NCBI RefSeq assembly: GCF_022601685.1
Contig: NZ_JAKUML010000003.1
Location: 62,001-126,000, forward strand
Length of the DNA: 64,000 nucleotides
Reading direction: 5' to 3'
DNA from: Acinetobacter sedimenti
GTDB lineage: Bacteria > Pseudomonadota > Gammaproteobacteria > Pseudomonadales > Moraxellaceae
Shown here: piece by piece, positions 34,613-42,923 of the stretch
Numbering within the stretch: the first letter of the stretch is position 1
Layout of the letters: every line of letters begins with the position of its first letter
Translations under genes and position numbers: made by a program
The notes under the pieces: generated by a model
What the model was told of the DNA's origin: nothing
The model's database searches: none
The model's input: the letters and a program-made list of their open reading frames with translations, nothing else

Positions 34613-34954
34613 ATGATGAAAAAATTAGCCTGTGTATTACTGCTCAGTTTGATGGCGACAAATACCTTTGCCATGCCTGAATATCGTACGGAAATGCAAG
34701 AGCGATTGAAGGCATCAAAAAAGCTGAGTTTTGATTTTGAGAGTGGTATTGCTGTAGGGCGAGTGCTCGGTTTGTTTGAAAATTATTTTGGAAATATCAA
34801 TATCATCTATGATCCAAAAGTTGATCAAGATAAAGAAATCACCATAGACACAGGATTTAATAATGGTTTGGTAACTTTCGAGAAGGTTTTGCATAGGGCA
34901 AATTTGCAATATCAAGTCGTTGGTCCAAATACGATTAAGATTTTACCGAAATAA
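34613..34954 (+). CDS. Small secreted STN/secretin-N0-like protein
   Basis: 113 residues. A signal peptide ends near residue 20 (TNTFA). The mature part has the beta-alpha-beta pattern of the STN/secretin N0 fold: FDFESGIAVGRVLGLFENYFGNINIIYDPKV, then GLVTFEKVLHRANLQYQVVGPNTIKILPK split over the last 30 residues. STN domains normally occur at the N-terminus of secretins, TonB-dependent transducers and FecR-type proteins; here it stands alone. Two adjacent ATGs (34613, 34616) share AAGGGGA. Role unknown. Confidence 0.65.
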   Translation: MMKKLACVLLLSLMATNTFAMPEYRTEMQERLKASKKLSFDFESGIAVGRVLGLFENYFGNINIIYDPKVDQDKEITIDTGFNNGLVTFEKVLHRANLQYQVVGPNTIKILPK

Positions 34955-35061
34955 AATCGCATCAAAGCAAGCCAATGCTTTGCGTAATTCTCAAAATACC
35001 TACCGTCTAAAAATGCTAAACTGTAGCCATTGATCTACATATTTTGAGAAATAGCCAATCC

Positions 35062-37044
35062 ATGACGATCCAGCGTCTACTCGATGAACTCAATTCTGAA
35101 CAATATCAAGCGGCAACCACCACAGCGCAGAATGCACTGATCTTGGCGGGTGCAGGCTGTGGCAAGACCAAAACCATTGTCGCTAGAGCGGCTTATCTGA
35201 TCAGTCAGGGTGTCCCTGCCGAGCAGATTCAGATCATGACCTTTACTCGCCGTGCTGCCAGTGAGATCGTGACTCGGGTCGAGCAATATTTGGGTGTGCA
35301 GGCGCAGGGTTTGCGTGCTTCAACTTTTCATACCTTTTGTTTGGGGATTTTACGGCGTTATGCCAAAGCCTTTGGGCTTGGACAGTTCAATGTGATTGAT
35401 CGTGATGATCAAATGCTGATGTTTCGTCTGCTCAGAGGTAAAGAAAAAAAGAATGAATTACCTAAAGCAACACAACTTCTTGATGTCTATTCATTTGCTC
35501 GTAATACCCAAAGCAAATTGAGCGAAGCACTCGTCAAGCAACTGCCTGAAATGCTGGAACAAAAAGAAAAAATTCTCACTATCATGAGAGCTTATGAAAC
35601 GCAGAAACGTGAACGTGGCTATCTCGACTATGATGACATTTTGGAATATGTGGCGAAATATCTAAACCATTCCGAAGCGTTGGTCGATCAAGTCTTGCAC
35701 CGTTGCCAATATTTACTCGTCGATGAAATGCAAGATACTAATCCTTTGCAATGGTTATTGCTCAAGCCCTTTATTGGCAAAGCACATCTGTTCTGTGTTG
35801 GTGATGATGCGCAGTCGATTTATGGCTTTCGAGGTGCAGATTTTCAGAATATTCATGCTTTTAAAGAGCGTGTGCCTGATGCGAAAGTCATGACTTTGGC
35901 TCGCAACTATCGCTCAACGCAAGAAATCCTCGACCTGTCCAATTGGATGTTGAAAATCAGCCCATTGGATTATCAAAAGCAACTGCTTGCCTATCGTGGC
36001 GAAGGCATTGCGCCTGCGCTACATACTTTTGCCAATGAGTTCGAAGAAGCCAATTGGATTGCACAAGATTTAAAAACACGCCTTCAACACGGCGCAACGT
36101 GGCAACAACACATGATCTTGGTGCGTTCGAGCTTTGCAGGGCGACAGATTGAAAGTGCTTTGGTGGCTTCGGACATTCCTTATCAGTTCATCGGTGGCGT
36201 GAAACTGCTTGAATCAGCGCATGTTAAAGATGTGCTGAGTATGCTTCGCATTGTTGCAAACCATAAAGACGAATTGGCGTGGATGCGCTTTCTCACCCTG
36301 TGGGATGGTGTGGGTGATGTCGGCGCAAGTCGCCTTGCCAATGACTTTTTACAGCAGGATAATTTGTTAGGCTGTTTGGAAAAATTAAAGAAATTCAGCA
36401 AAGTACCTACGCAAATTGCAACGATCTTTCAGCAATTGCTCGATATACAACATCTAGTTAAACAAAGTCTTGAAATGGCATTAAATGCACTGCAAGAGCA
36501 ATTGGAAAAAAATTATCAAAACAAAGACTGGTCACGTCGTAGCCGAGATTTTGATTTAGTGAAACAACTTGCGGAACGGCATATGAATGTGTCGGCATTT
36601 ATTGAAGAATATGTGATTGAGCCGATTTCACATAGCGAAGTTCAACGTGCCAAGGATCAAGATGTGGTGACATTAATTACCATTCATTCGGCAAAAGGCA
36701 CCGAGCGAGAAGTCTGCTATGTGGCGAATGCTTCAGTGGGGCAGTTTCCTCATGCACGTGCCCAAGGTCAGTTCGATGAAGTGGAAGAAGAGCGTCGAGT
36801 GCTATATGTGGCACTGACTCGTGCGCAAAATGAGCTGATCGTGACTCGGCAGAATCTATTCACATGGACCAAAGACACGATAGATGCGGAAGGGCGACCA
36901 ATCGTCGGCTATTTTTTCTCTGATCTGCCGCCAAAACTGTGCCGTGAAACTTTGCATCGTCGTGGTAGCCAACGACAGAAGACGTGGACATTTGAACGGG
37001 AAGACAGCTTGGGTAAACCAAAAATCGGCATTGATTTTGATTAA
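35062..37044 (+). CDS. UvrD/Rep-family ATP-dependent DNA helicase
   Basis: Superfamily 1A 3'-5' helicase, 660 residues from the ATG at 35062 (a TTG at 35044 adds six). Motif I is GAGCGKT at 30-36; motif II is DEMQDTNP; motif III GDDAQSIYGFRGAD; motif IV YRSTQEIL; motif VI VALTRAQNELIV. The C-terminal tail is basic. It is a little shorter than Rep or UvrD (about 670-720) and may be a third member of this family rather than either. No visible partner. Confidence 0.9.
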   Translation: MTIQRLLDELNSEQYQAATTTAQNALILAGAGCGKTKTIVARAAYLISQGVPAEQIQIMTFTRRAASEIVTRVEQYLGVQAQGLRASTFHTFCLGILRRYAKAFGLGQFNVIDRDDQMLMFRLLRGKEKKNELPKATQLLDVYSFARNTQSKLSEALVKQLPEMLEQKEKILTIMRAYETQKRERGYLDYDDILEYVAKYLNHSEALVDQVLHRCQYLLVDEMQDTNPLQWLLLKPFIGKAHLFCVGDDAQSIYGFRGADFQNIHAFKERVPDAKVMTLARNYRSTQEILDLSNWMLKISPLDYQKQLLAYRGEGIAPALHTFANEFEEANWIAQDLKTRLQHGATWQQHMILVRSSFAGRQIESALVASDIPYQFIGGVKLLESAHVKDVLSMLRIVANHKDELAWMRFLTLWDGVGDVGASRLANDFLQQDNLLGCLEKLKKFSKVPTQIATIFQQLLDIQHLVKQSLEMALNALQEQLEKNYQNKDWSRRSRDFDLVKQLAERHMNVSAFIEEYVIEPISHSEVQRAKDQDVVTLITIHSAKGTEREVCYVANASVGQFPHARAQGQFDEVEEERRVLYVALTRAQNELIVTRQNLFTWTKDTIDAEGRPIVGYFFSDLPPKLCRETLHRRGSQRQKTWTFEREDSLGKPKIGIDFD

Positions 37045-37197
37045 ACGATTTGCTTGAGATATCGTGTTGATTGCATTGAAATGGAACAGATTCAAAGTAT
37101 CTTTCAAGTTTTTTTATCTGAATTCCTTTAAACTATCTGACAATCTCATCGGCATTTAAAATCTTGCTCCCGGTAAAATTATATTTTGGAACACATC

Positions 37198-37449
37198 ATG
37201 AAAATCTTAGTACGCAACCTTGAACGCTCAATTACCGAGGTAGAGTTACGTGAGCTGTTTGCACCATTTGGTACGATTGAGTCTGCGGTGATCGTGATGG
37301 ATGCGGATAGTAAAAAATCCAAAGGCTTTGGCTTTGTCGAAATGCCACATGCTCGTGAAGCAATCAAAGCAATCAAAAGCCTAAATACTTTAAAAGTCAA
37401 AGGTATGGGGATCCGTGTCAAGTCCGCAGAAGATGCAGCCAAGGATTAA
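37198..37449 (+). CDS. RNA-recognition-motif (RRM) protein
   Basis: 83 residues forming a single RRM: RNP2 is ILVRNL at 3-8 and RNP1 is KGFGFVEM at 42-49, with helices ERSITEVELRELF and AREAIKAIKSL in the right places. Such small RRM proteins are found in cyanobacteria and some proteobacteria and are assumed to bind RNA. The ATG at 37198 has GGAAC ahead; a TTG at 37186 would add four residues. Monocistronic in appearance. Confidence 0.88.
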   Translation: MKILVRNLERSITEVELRELFAPFGTIESAVIVMDADSKKSKGFGFVEMPHAREAIKAIKSLNTLKVKGMGIRVKSAEDAAKD

Positions 37450-37517
37450 GCAAATCTTTTGAGCTAATGTGATTTAATCTCAATTTTTAAAATGTGAATA
37501 TTTTTGAAGGTGTTGCC

Positions 37518-38021
37518 ATGTCCCGAGTCGCTCGTTACCACGCCGATCGTACCAATCAAAAGCTGTACTTTGCCCGTCTATCGTGTCAGCAAGCAGAGCA
37601 ACTCGAACATGTTCAGCAAATCCAAGCACTACGTGAATCGGCGGTATTTCATTTGCAAGGTGCGGTATTGGCGTTTTTGCAGGAATTGGTGCGTTATTAT
37701 CGGTTGAATGAAATGCGCCCGACACTGCAAAATGTCGAACAGCACATGGCGGATCGTGGACAAGTATCGCCTGAGATTCAAGTCTTAAAAAAACTGAGCC
37801 AAGATGGCTTTTTAGCCGAATTAAATCGTGCCTATCGCATGTGCCAGTATGCACCTGAGCCTGCCGATCCTGAACCAGAAGATGAAACTTCCTCGAATCT
37901 CATCATCAAAGTCACACAAAGCCCGCAAGCATGGCTTCCAGATACCAAAATTCTACGTGAATGGCATCGTGATCTGACCCAGTTGATTGATGGTTTTCGT
38001 AATGAAATGGTTGAATTTTGA
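37518..38021 (+). CDS. Conserved protein, DUF6586-like
   Basis: 167 residues from the ATG at 37518, preceded by GAAGGTGTTGCC. No signal or membrane helix. It starts with ARYHADRTNQKLYFARLSC, has a helical, Glu/Gln-rich body, an acidic PEPADPEPEDE stretch, and ends with ILREWHRDLTQLIDGFRNEMVEF broken over two helices. This matches my recollection of DUF6586 proteins of gammaproteobacteria. Function unknown. Confidence 0.65.
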   Translation: MSRVARYHADRTNQKLYFARLSCQQAEQLEHVQQIQALRESAVFHLQGAVLAFLQELVRYYRLNEMRPTLQNVEQHMADRGQVSPEIQVLKKLSQDGFLAELNRAYRMCQYAPEPADPEPEDETSSNLIIKVTQSPQAWLPDTKILREWHRDLTQLIDGFRNEMVEF

Positions 38022-38170
38022 ACCGTTCTACATAAAGCACTTGAAATTTATGACGTTTAGTCGCATTAATAGAGTATGGTTATTTTTTATGGCTAAGCAG
38101 TCGGTCAACGCTGAATTTGTTGGATCAGTTGTGTGAAGCGTGGATTACGTTGCATTGTAGGAGGTTGCGT

Positions 38171-38452
38171 ATGTCAGTTGAAGAATTACAAAAGCTATTA
38201 GGCACCCAAGAGGAAACTGTTCTTGAATTAGTTCAGTTGGATGATGGTGCGCTTGCATTACGTGCGTCAGGCTCAGATCAATCGCCATTGGTGCGCATTG
38301 AATTTAATGATGATGTGCGCAAGCTACTCGGTGATAATGCGGGCACAGTTGCACAGCACATGGTGCAGGCGGCGATCTATGGTGTGATGGAACAACAAAT
38401 GAATAAATGGCATGCCAATGTGGTCGATCAAAAGCCACAACACTATAGTTAA
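38171..38452 (+). CDS. Small conserved hypothetical protein
   Basis: 93 residues from an ATG at 38171 with a strong AGGAGG six bases ahead; a longer reading from 38117 lacks such a site. Acidic, soluble, predicted alpha/beta: SVEELQKLLGTQEETVLELVQ, then a beta hairpin (GALALRAS), then LVRIEFND and a helix ending in WHANVVD. No family recognised. Ends at a hairpin terminator. Confidence 0.65.
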   Translation: MSVEELQKLLGTQEETVLELVQLDDGALALRASGSDQSPLVRIEFNDDVRKLLGDNAGTVAQHMVQAAIYGVMEQQMNKWHANVVDQKPQHYS

Positions 38453-38497
38453 TTGTATTGATGTAAAATTGATGTGAAAATATTAGCTGAAAAATTG

Positions 38498-38523
38498 AAA
38501 AGGTGCAGATTGCACCTTTTTTG
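38498..38523. terminator. Terminator, probably bidirectional
   Basis: AAAAGGTGCA and TGCACCTTTT form a perfect 10-bp hairpin followed by further T residues, between the plus-strand gene ending at 38452 and the minus-strand antiporter gene ending at 38582. Confidence 0.88.
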
Positions 38524-38581
38524 TTTTTTGGACAGTTCCCTTAAAATGATGAGTTAACTGAAAGATTAATTATCTAAAGAA

Positions 38582-40291
38582 TTAGTGTGTAGTTTGATGC
38601 ACACGTTCGATATGCGTCAAAATATCTCCAGTGATATTTTTCGCCATTTCTTCTTGAGCAAAATAAACCTGTCCAATGTTTTCTTCACGAAGCACTTTTG
38701 CTTCTTCAACACTTTCAGCGCCGACGATGATCTGTAGTTGTGGATTAAGATGTTTAGCAATATTTACAATTTGGTGAATATCTAAAATATCCATCGTGCG
38801 GAGCACTAGCAGGCGTGCGTGCATAATGTGCGCTTGAATCAAGACATTTGGATCGGTTGGTTTCCCTGATACCGCAGCAATGCCTTTCTCGCGCAACTTC
38901 TCGACTACTTCACGGTTTTGATCGGTGATCACTACTTTTATATTCTGCGCTTGTAATTGATCTGCAATGTGGCGACCTGTCGGTGTGTAGCCAACAATGA
39001 CCACCTGATCACGCAGATTACTCTGATCAACCTCATCGGGAAGCATAGCGAGTGGATCGCCACTACGCTCAAGTAAGCGTGCCAAATGAGAGCGTTCACG
39101 TATCCAGCGTTGGATCGGTTCAATCGCCGTAAAGATAAATGAATTAAGAGAAATAGAAATTAAAGCACCTGCTAAAATCAGATTTTGTGCTTCAAGAGTG
39201 AGTAACTTTAACGCCACACCAAGCGTTGCAAGGATAAAGGAGAATTCGCCGATTTGCGCCAAACTTGCGCCAACCGTGAGTGCCGTGTTCAGCGGATAGC
39301 GGAAGAACAGCACCAATGCCATCGCTGCGATCGTTTTACCAATCATGATGATGGCAACTACAGCAAGGATATGCAAAGGCTCTTCGATGATAATACGAGG
39401 ATCAAACAACATCCCCACCGATACGAAGAATAGAATGGCAAAAATCTCACGCAGTGGTTGGGTTTCTTCTTCAGCACGGTGACTAAAGTCGGACTCCTTG
39501 ACTACCATCCCTGCGAAGAATGCACCAAGCGCCATAGATACGCCAAAGATTGCATAAGAGCCATAAGCTATGGATACGGCTGCAGCAACCACCGTCAAGG
39601 TAAATAGCTCACGAGAACCAAGTCGTGCGACAAACTGCATAATCATTGGCACAAGACGTTTACCCACGATGAGCATAAATGCGATAAAGCCAGCAACCTT
39701 GAGTAAGGTGATACCAATCGTTAGCCAAATATTTTGACCATTATCTTCGGCTAGACTGACACCGCCAAGTAAGACTGCTGTGGCAGGAAGTAAGACTAAA
39801 GCCAACACCATCACCAAGTCTTCAACCAAAAGCCAACCGACAGCAATCTTGCCATTGACCGAGTCGAGCAAACCACGATCGCCCAATGCTTTGAGTAAAA
39901 CGACAGTACTTGCACATGATAGGCTTAAACCGAAGACCAATGCCGAGCCAAATGACCACCCCCAAAGCATCGTGACAGCAATACCCAAAATGGTTGCCAC
40001 AGCGATTTGCAATATTGCACCGGGGAGGGCAATCCGTCGTACTTGTATTAAGTCCTTTAGGGAAAAGTGCATGCCAACGCCAAACATCAGGAACATCACA
40101 CCGAGCTCAGCGAGCTGATTGGCAAGGTGGATGTCGCCCACAACACCCGGTGTATTCGGGCTAATGATAATCCCTGCAATCAAGTAACCAATGAGTGGCG
40201 GAAGTCGTAGACGTGCAGCGATATAGCCAAAAATCAAAGCCAAGCCAAAACCAACGGCGAGTAAGATAATCAGGTCTACATCATGTGGCAC
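38582..40291 (-). CDS. ybaL: Cation:proton antiporter with RCK domain (YbaL/Kef family)
   Basis: CPA2-family inner-membrane antiporter, 569 residues. The N-terminal ~385 residues form about twelve helices, with GYLIAGIIISPNTPG and GVMFLMFGVGMHFSLKDL near the start and SCASTVVLLKALGDRG further on. From about residue 410, VIVGYTPTGRHIADQL begins a Rossmann-type TrkA-N (RCK) domain that senses nucleotides. Layout and length fit YbaL. I take a GTG start at 40291 with GGAG six bases upstream; a TTG at 40303 overlaps that site. Confidence 0.85.
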   Translation of the reverse strand: MPHDVDLIILLAVGFGLALIFGYIAARLRLPPLIGYLIAGIIISPNTPGVVGDIHLANQLAELGVMFLMFGVGMHFSLKDLIQVRRIALPGAILQIAVATILGIAVTMLWGWSFGSALVFGLSLSCASTVVLLKALGDRGLLDSVNGKIAVGWLLVEDLVMVLALVLLPATAVLLGGVSLAEDNGQNIWLTIGITLLKVAGFIAFMLIVGKRLVPMIMQFVARLGSRELFTLTVVAAAVSIAYGSYAIFGVSMALGAFFAGMVVKESDFSHRAEEETQPLREIFAILFFVSVGMLFDPRIIIEEPLHILAVVAIIMIGKTIAAMALVLFFRYPLNTALTVGASLAQIGEFSFILATLGVALKLLTLEAQNLILAGALISISLNSFIFTAIEPIQRWIRERSHLARLLERSGDPLAMLPDEVDQSNLRDQVVIVGYTPTGRHIADQLQAQNIKVVITDQNREVVEKLREKGIAAVSGKPTDPNVLIQAHIMHARLLVLRTMDILDIHQIVNIAKHLNPQLQIIVGAESVEEAKVLREENIGQVYFAQEEMAKNITGDILTHIERVHQTTH

Positions 40292-40403
40292 AGCACGCTC
40301 CAAATAATATTGTCAATAGAAATAGATGTTTAAGAGAGATAAAGCATAAATAATGCCAAAATTTATCGCTTAAAGTATAGCAAACAATGCAAATTTCAGG
40401 CAT

Positions 40404-40433
40404 AAAAAAACGACTCATCGAGAGTCGTTTTTT
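40404..40433 (-). terminator. Terminator of rpmB-rpmG
   Basis: AAAAAACGACTC and GAGTCGTTTTTT form a perfect hairpin just after the rpmG stop on the minus strand. Confidence 0.9.
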
Positions 40434-40446
40434 ATCGAAACTAAAA

Positions 40447-40602
40447 TTATTTGATTTTAGCTTCTTTGAAAATCACGTGTTGACGGATTTTTGGATCAAA
40501 TTTTTTGATTTCCATTTTTTCCGGCATAGTGCGTTTGTTTTTCGTAGTGGTATAGAAATAACCTGTACCAGCAGTTGAAACTAGGCGAATCTTATCACGC
40601 AT
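40447..40602 (-). CDS. rpmG: 50S ribosomal protein L33
   Basis: 51 residues; [20 protein letters not shown] at the start and [14 protein letters not shown] at the end are diagnostic of bL33. This is the version without the zinc-binding CxxC pairs. AAGGAGCC lies ahead of the ATG at 40602. It follows rpmB by 12 bases in the conserved rpmB-rpmG operon. Confidence 0.96.
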   Translation of the reverse strand: MRDKIRLVSTAGTGYFYTTTKNKRTMPEKMEIKKFDPKIRQHVIFKEAKIK

Positions 40603-40614
40603 GGCAATGGCTCC

Positions 40615-40851
40615 TTAGATCTTTTGACCTTGAGCGCGAAGATCAGCTACAACCTTCTCGATGCCCAATTTGTCGATAATACGCATACCTTTGGTAGAAA
40701 GACGAAGACGTACAAAACGCTTCTCAGTTTCTAACCAAAAACGGTGGTGGTGCAGGTTCGGCTCGAACCGGCGCTTGGTTTTGTTGTTTGCGTGCGAAAC
40801 GTTGTTACCAACGATTGGACGCTTGCCGGTAACTTGGCAAACCTTAGACAT
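40615..40851 (-). CDS. rpmB: 50S ribosomal protein L28
   Basis: 78 residues from the ATG at 40851, with GGAG six bases upstream. [20 protein letters not shown] and [15 protein letters not shown] are typical of bL28. This is the cysteine-poor form, matching the cysteine-free L33. First gene of the rpmB-rpmG operon. Confidence 0.97.
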   Translation of the reverse strand: MSKVCQVTGKRPIVGNNVSHANNKTKRRFEPNLHHHRFWLETEKRFVRLRLSTKGMRIIDKLGIEKVVADLRAQGQKI

Positions 40852-41020
40852 GGTGAACTCCATTGATTAAGCCGAACAATAAATGGTTTGTCAGGCTTGT
40901 CAGTCAATAAAACTAATAACTCTGGAAAATGAGTAACTCTATAAAATTAGAGTAACTTAAATTTGTAAGGGGCGTTTTATACCAAATTTTAGCTCAAAAC
41001 ACAAGCACGCCCCGAAAAAA

Positions 41021-41054
41021 TAAGACATAAACTGCATTGATAGTTTATGTCTTA
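41021..41054 (-). terminator. Terminator of the aldehyde dehydrogenase gene
   Basis: A perfect 13-bp inverted repeat, TAAGACATAAACT (41021-41033) / AGTTTATGTCTTA (41042-41054), followed on the minus strand by a T run. It lies about 75 bases past the gene's stop. Confidence 0.8.
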
Positions 41055-41067
41055 ATCAATCTTCAAA

Positions 41068-41111
41068 AATCTGTCATAAATAAAGCGTACTCCCTCCAAA
41101 AATGACAGATT
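41068..41111. repeat. Inverted repeat next to the terminator
   Basis: AATCTGTCAT (41068-41077) and ATGACAGATT (41102-41111) form a 10-bp inverted repeat with a 24-base loop, between the gene's stop and the terminator above. It may help stabilise the 3' end or be a secondary hairpin. Confidence 0.4.
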
Positions 41112-41129
41112 GAAAATTTGTGCGGTATT

Positions 41130-42578
41130 TTAGCGACGCAAAAGTGTTTTGTACATGATCTTGTGAATCGGTTTGTTAAACGGCGGCAAGATCATTTTGA
41201 AGGTATATAGCTTCGGTTTTGACATCATTGAGCGTTCGTGTGAGAAGCCAAAGAAGCCTTCTGGACCGTGATATTTGCCCATACCTGATGCACCCACACC
41301 ACCGAATGGTAAGTCATCTTGCGCAACATGAGTCAATGCTTGGTTGTTACCAAAGTGACCTGAGTGTGTATTTTGCGCCAAGTATTCGGCACGATCTTTG
41401 TTGAAGTCAAAATAGTACAAGGCTAATGGACGTGGGCGGTCATTAATAAAGTCAATTACTTCATCAATATTGTCATATTCAAAGATCGGCATGATTGGAC
41501 CGAAAATCTCATTTTGCATGATTTGCATATCAGGCGTGACATTGGTTAAGAATGTCGGTGCGACTTTGCGTACATCATGCAGAGTTTCGTGTTTTGGGTT
41601 GATCTCAATGACTTGTGCGCCATGCGCGGTGGCATCTTCTAAGTAACCTTGTAGGCGACGATATTGCTTATCGTTGATGATCGAGGTGTAGTCTTTATTG
41701 TCACGAATCGTTGGGTACATATGTGTGACAAATCTACGGAAACTTTGCACAAACTCAGCTGTCTTGCCACGTGGTAAGAATAGGTAATCTGGTGCAACAC
41801 ATGTCTGACCTGCATTCCATAACTTTCCTGCAACGAGGCGTTGCGCAGCATCTTTGATCGACATTTCAGGATGGACGATGGCAGGTGACTTGCCACCGAG
41901 CTCCAATATCACTGGAACAAGGTTTTCTGAGGCAGCACGCATCACTGTTTTGCCAACGTCGGTTGAGCCTGTAAAGATCAACTTATCAAAAGCTAAATGG
42001 CTGAACGCATCAGAGATTGCACCACCACCATTAATGACAGAAACCAAATCACTTGGAAAAACTTCTGCCAAAGCTTTTTGCAATAATGCACCAAACTTCG
42101 CTGAAGAGCTTGAGATTTTGATCATGGCGTGGTTGCCTGCAGCGAGTGCGCAGATCAATGGTCCAACAGATAATAGAAGCGGATAATTCCACGGCGCAAT
42201 GATCCCGATCACACCAAGCGGTTGGTATTCTACCCATGCTTTGGCAGGGTGGTGAATGTGTCCAACTTGGCGTTTCGATGGCTTCATCCATTTTTCTAAA
42301 TTTTTTGAATAATAATGAGTTTGCTCAACACAAGTCAGTACTTCACCAATCTTGGTTTCTGCGACAGCACGATTGCCATAGTCTTGTGAGATTGCTTCGG
42401 CAATGTCATCTTGATATTTCAGTAAGACTTCACGTAGATTGGTCAAACGATCAATACGCTCAGCAGCAGTTGGCAATTGATGACGGCGATAAGCACGCTT
42501 TTGCTCTGCAAGTATGTCATGCATTTCTTGGATTTTGTCTGATCCAGTGTTACTGAGGCTTTTGTTGAGGCTGTTCAT
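41130..42578 (-). CDS. Coniferyl-aldehyde-dehydrogenase-like enzyme
   Basis: NAD(P)-dependent aldehyde dehydrogenase of 482 residues. It has the family motifs LGVIGIIAPWNYPLLL, the general-base Glu in ILELGGKSPAIV and the nucleophilic Cys in NAGQTCVAPDY. The N-terminal RAYRRHQLPTAAERIDRL and the C-terminal SGMGKYHGPEGFFGFSHERS resemble the coniferyl-aldehyde/class-3-like group, which oxidises aromatic or long-chain aldehydes; the actual substrate is unknown. It is divergent from a TetR-family gene that probably controls it. Confidence 0.85.
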   Translation of the reverse strand: MNSLNKSLSNTGSDKIQEMHDILAEQKRAYRRHQLPTAAERIDRLTNLREVLLKYQDDIAEAISQDYGNRAVAETKIGEVLTCVEQTHYYSKNLEKWMKPSKRQVGHIHHPAKAWVEYQPLGVIGIIAPWNYPLLLSVGPLICALAAGNHAMIKISSSSAKFGALLQKALAEVFPSDLVSVINGGGAISDAFSHLAFDKLIFTGSTDVGKTVMRAASENLVPVILELGGKSPAIVHPEMSIKDAAQRLVAGKLWNAGQTCVAPDYLFLPRGKTAEFVQSFRRFVTHMYPTIRDNKDYTSIINDKQYRRLQGYLEDATAHGAQVIEINPKHETLHDVRKVAPTFLTNVTPDMQIMQNEIFGPIMPIFEYDNIDEVIDFINDRPRPLALYYFDFNKDRAEYLAQNTHSGHFGNNQALTHVAQDDLPFGGVGASGMGKYHGPEGFFGFSHERSMMSKPKLYTFKMILPPFNKPIHKIMYKTLLRR

Positions 42579-42609
42579 ATCTTTGTGGCTATATTGACTA
42601 TTCGTTGCG

Positions 42610-42637
42610 CTATTTTTAGAGTAAAAGCTCTAAATAG
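42610..42637. promoter_or_regulatory. Candidate operator near the aldehyde dehydrogenase start
   Basis: CTATTT(TT)AGAG (42610-42621) and CTCTAAATAG (42628-42637) form an imperfect dyad just 32 bases ahead of the aldehyde dehydrogenase start codon, within its likely leader or promoter. A TetR-family gene lies on the other side of the same intergenic region. Confidence 0.4.
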
Positions 42638-42689
42638 TCAAGCAATATCCGATAAGCTATGATAGATTGGACTTGTGATGCTGATTTTA

Positions 42690-42716
42690 CGATTCAAATT
42701 TTGTACATTTGAATCG
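42690..42716. promoter_or_regulatory. Second candidate operator in the divergent region
   Basis: CGATTCAAA (42690-42698) and TTTGAATCG (42708-42716) form a perfect 9-bp dyad around a 9-base centre in the 345-base gap between the aldehyde dehydrogenase and tetR genes. The rest of that gap (42717-42923) also holds GATCGGTCGGTG near 42849, a TetR-like half-site, and no gene. Confidence 0.45.
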
Positions 42717-42923
42717 CTGTAATAAGGCATCTACAAGGATTGTGCTATATTGCTCGGCGCTTATTTGAGATTTTCTATTACGCTTCTTTTTATCAAATTT
42801 TTTTGAATTTAAAAAACTTTGTATTAAAGGATGAATGAAAAATCGAATGATCGGTCGGTGTAGTAGGTTGTAGTGATTTAAATTATCTAGAAAAGATGAT
42901 GTTGAACGATTAAGGATAAACGG

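Noticed and set aside
42849-42860. GATCGGTCGGTG as a full TetR operator.
   Set aside because: Only a half-site is present; kept as part of the intergenic description rather than a separate operator.
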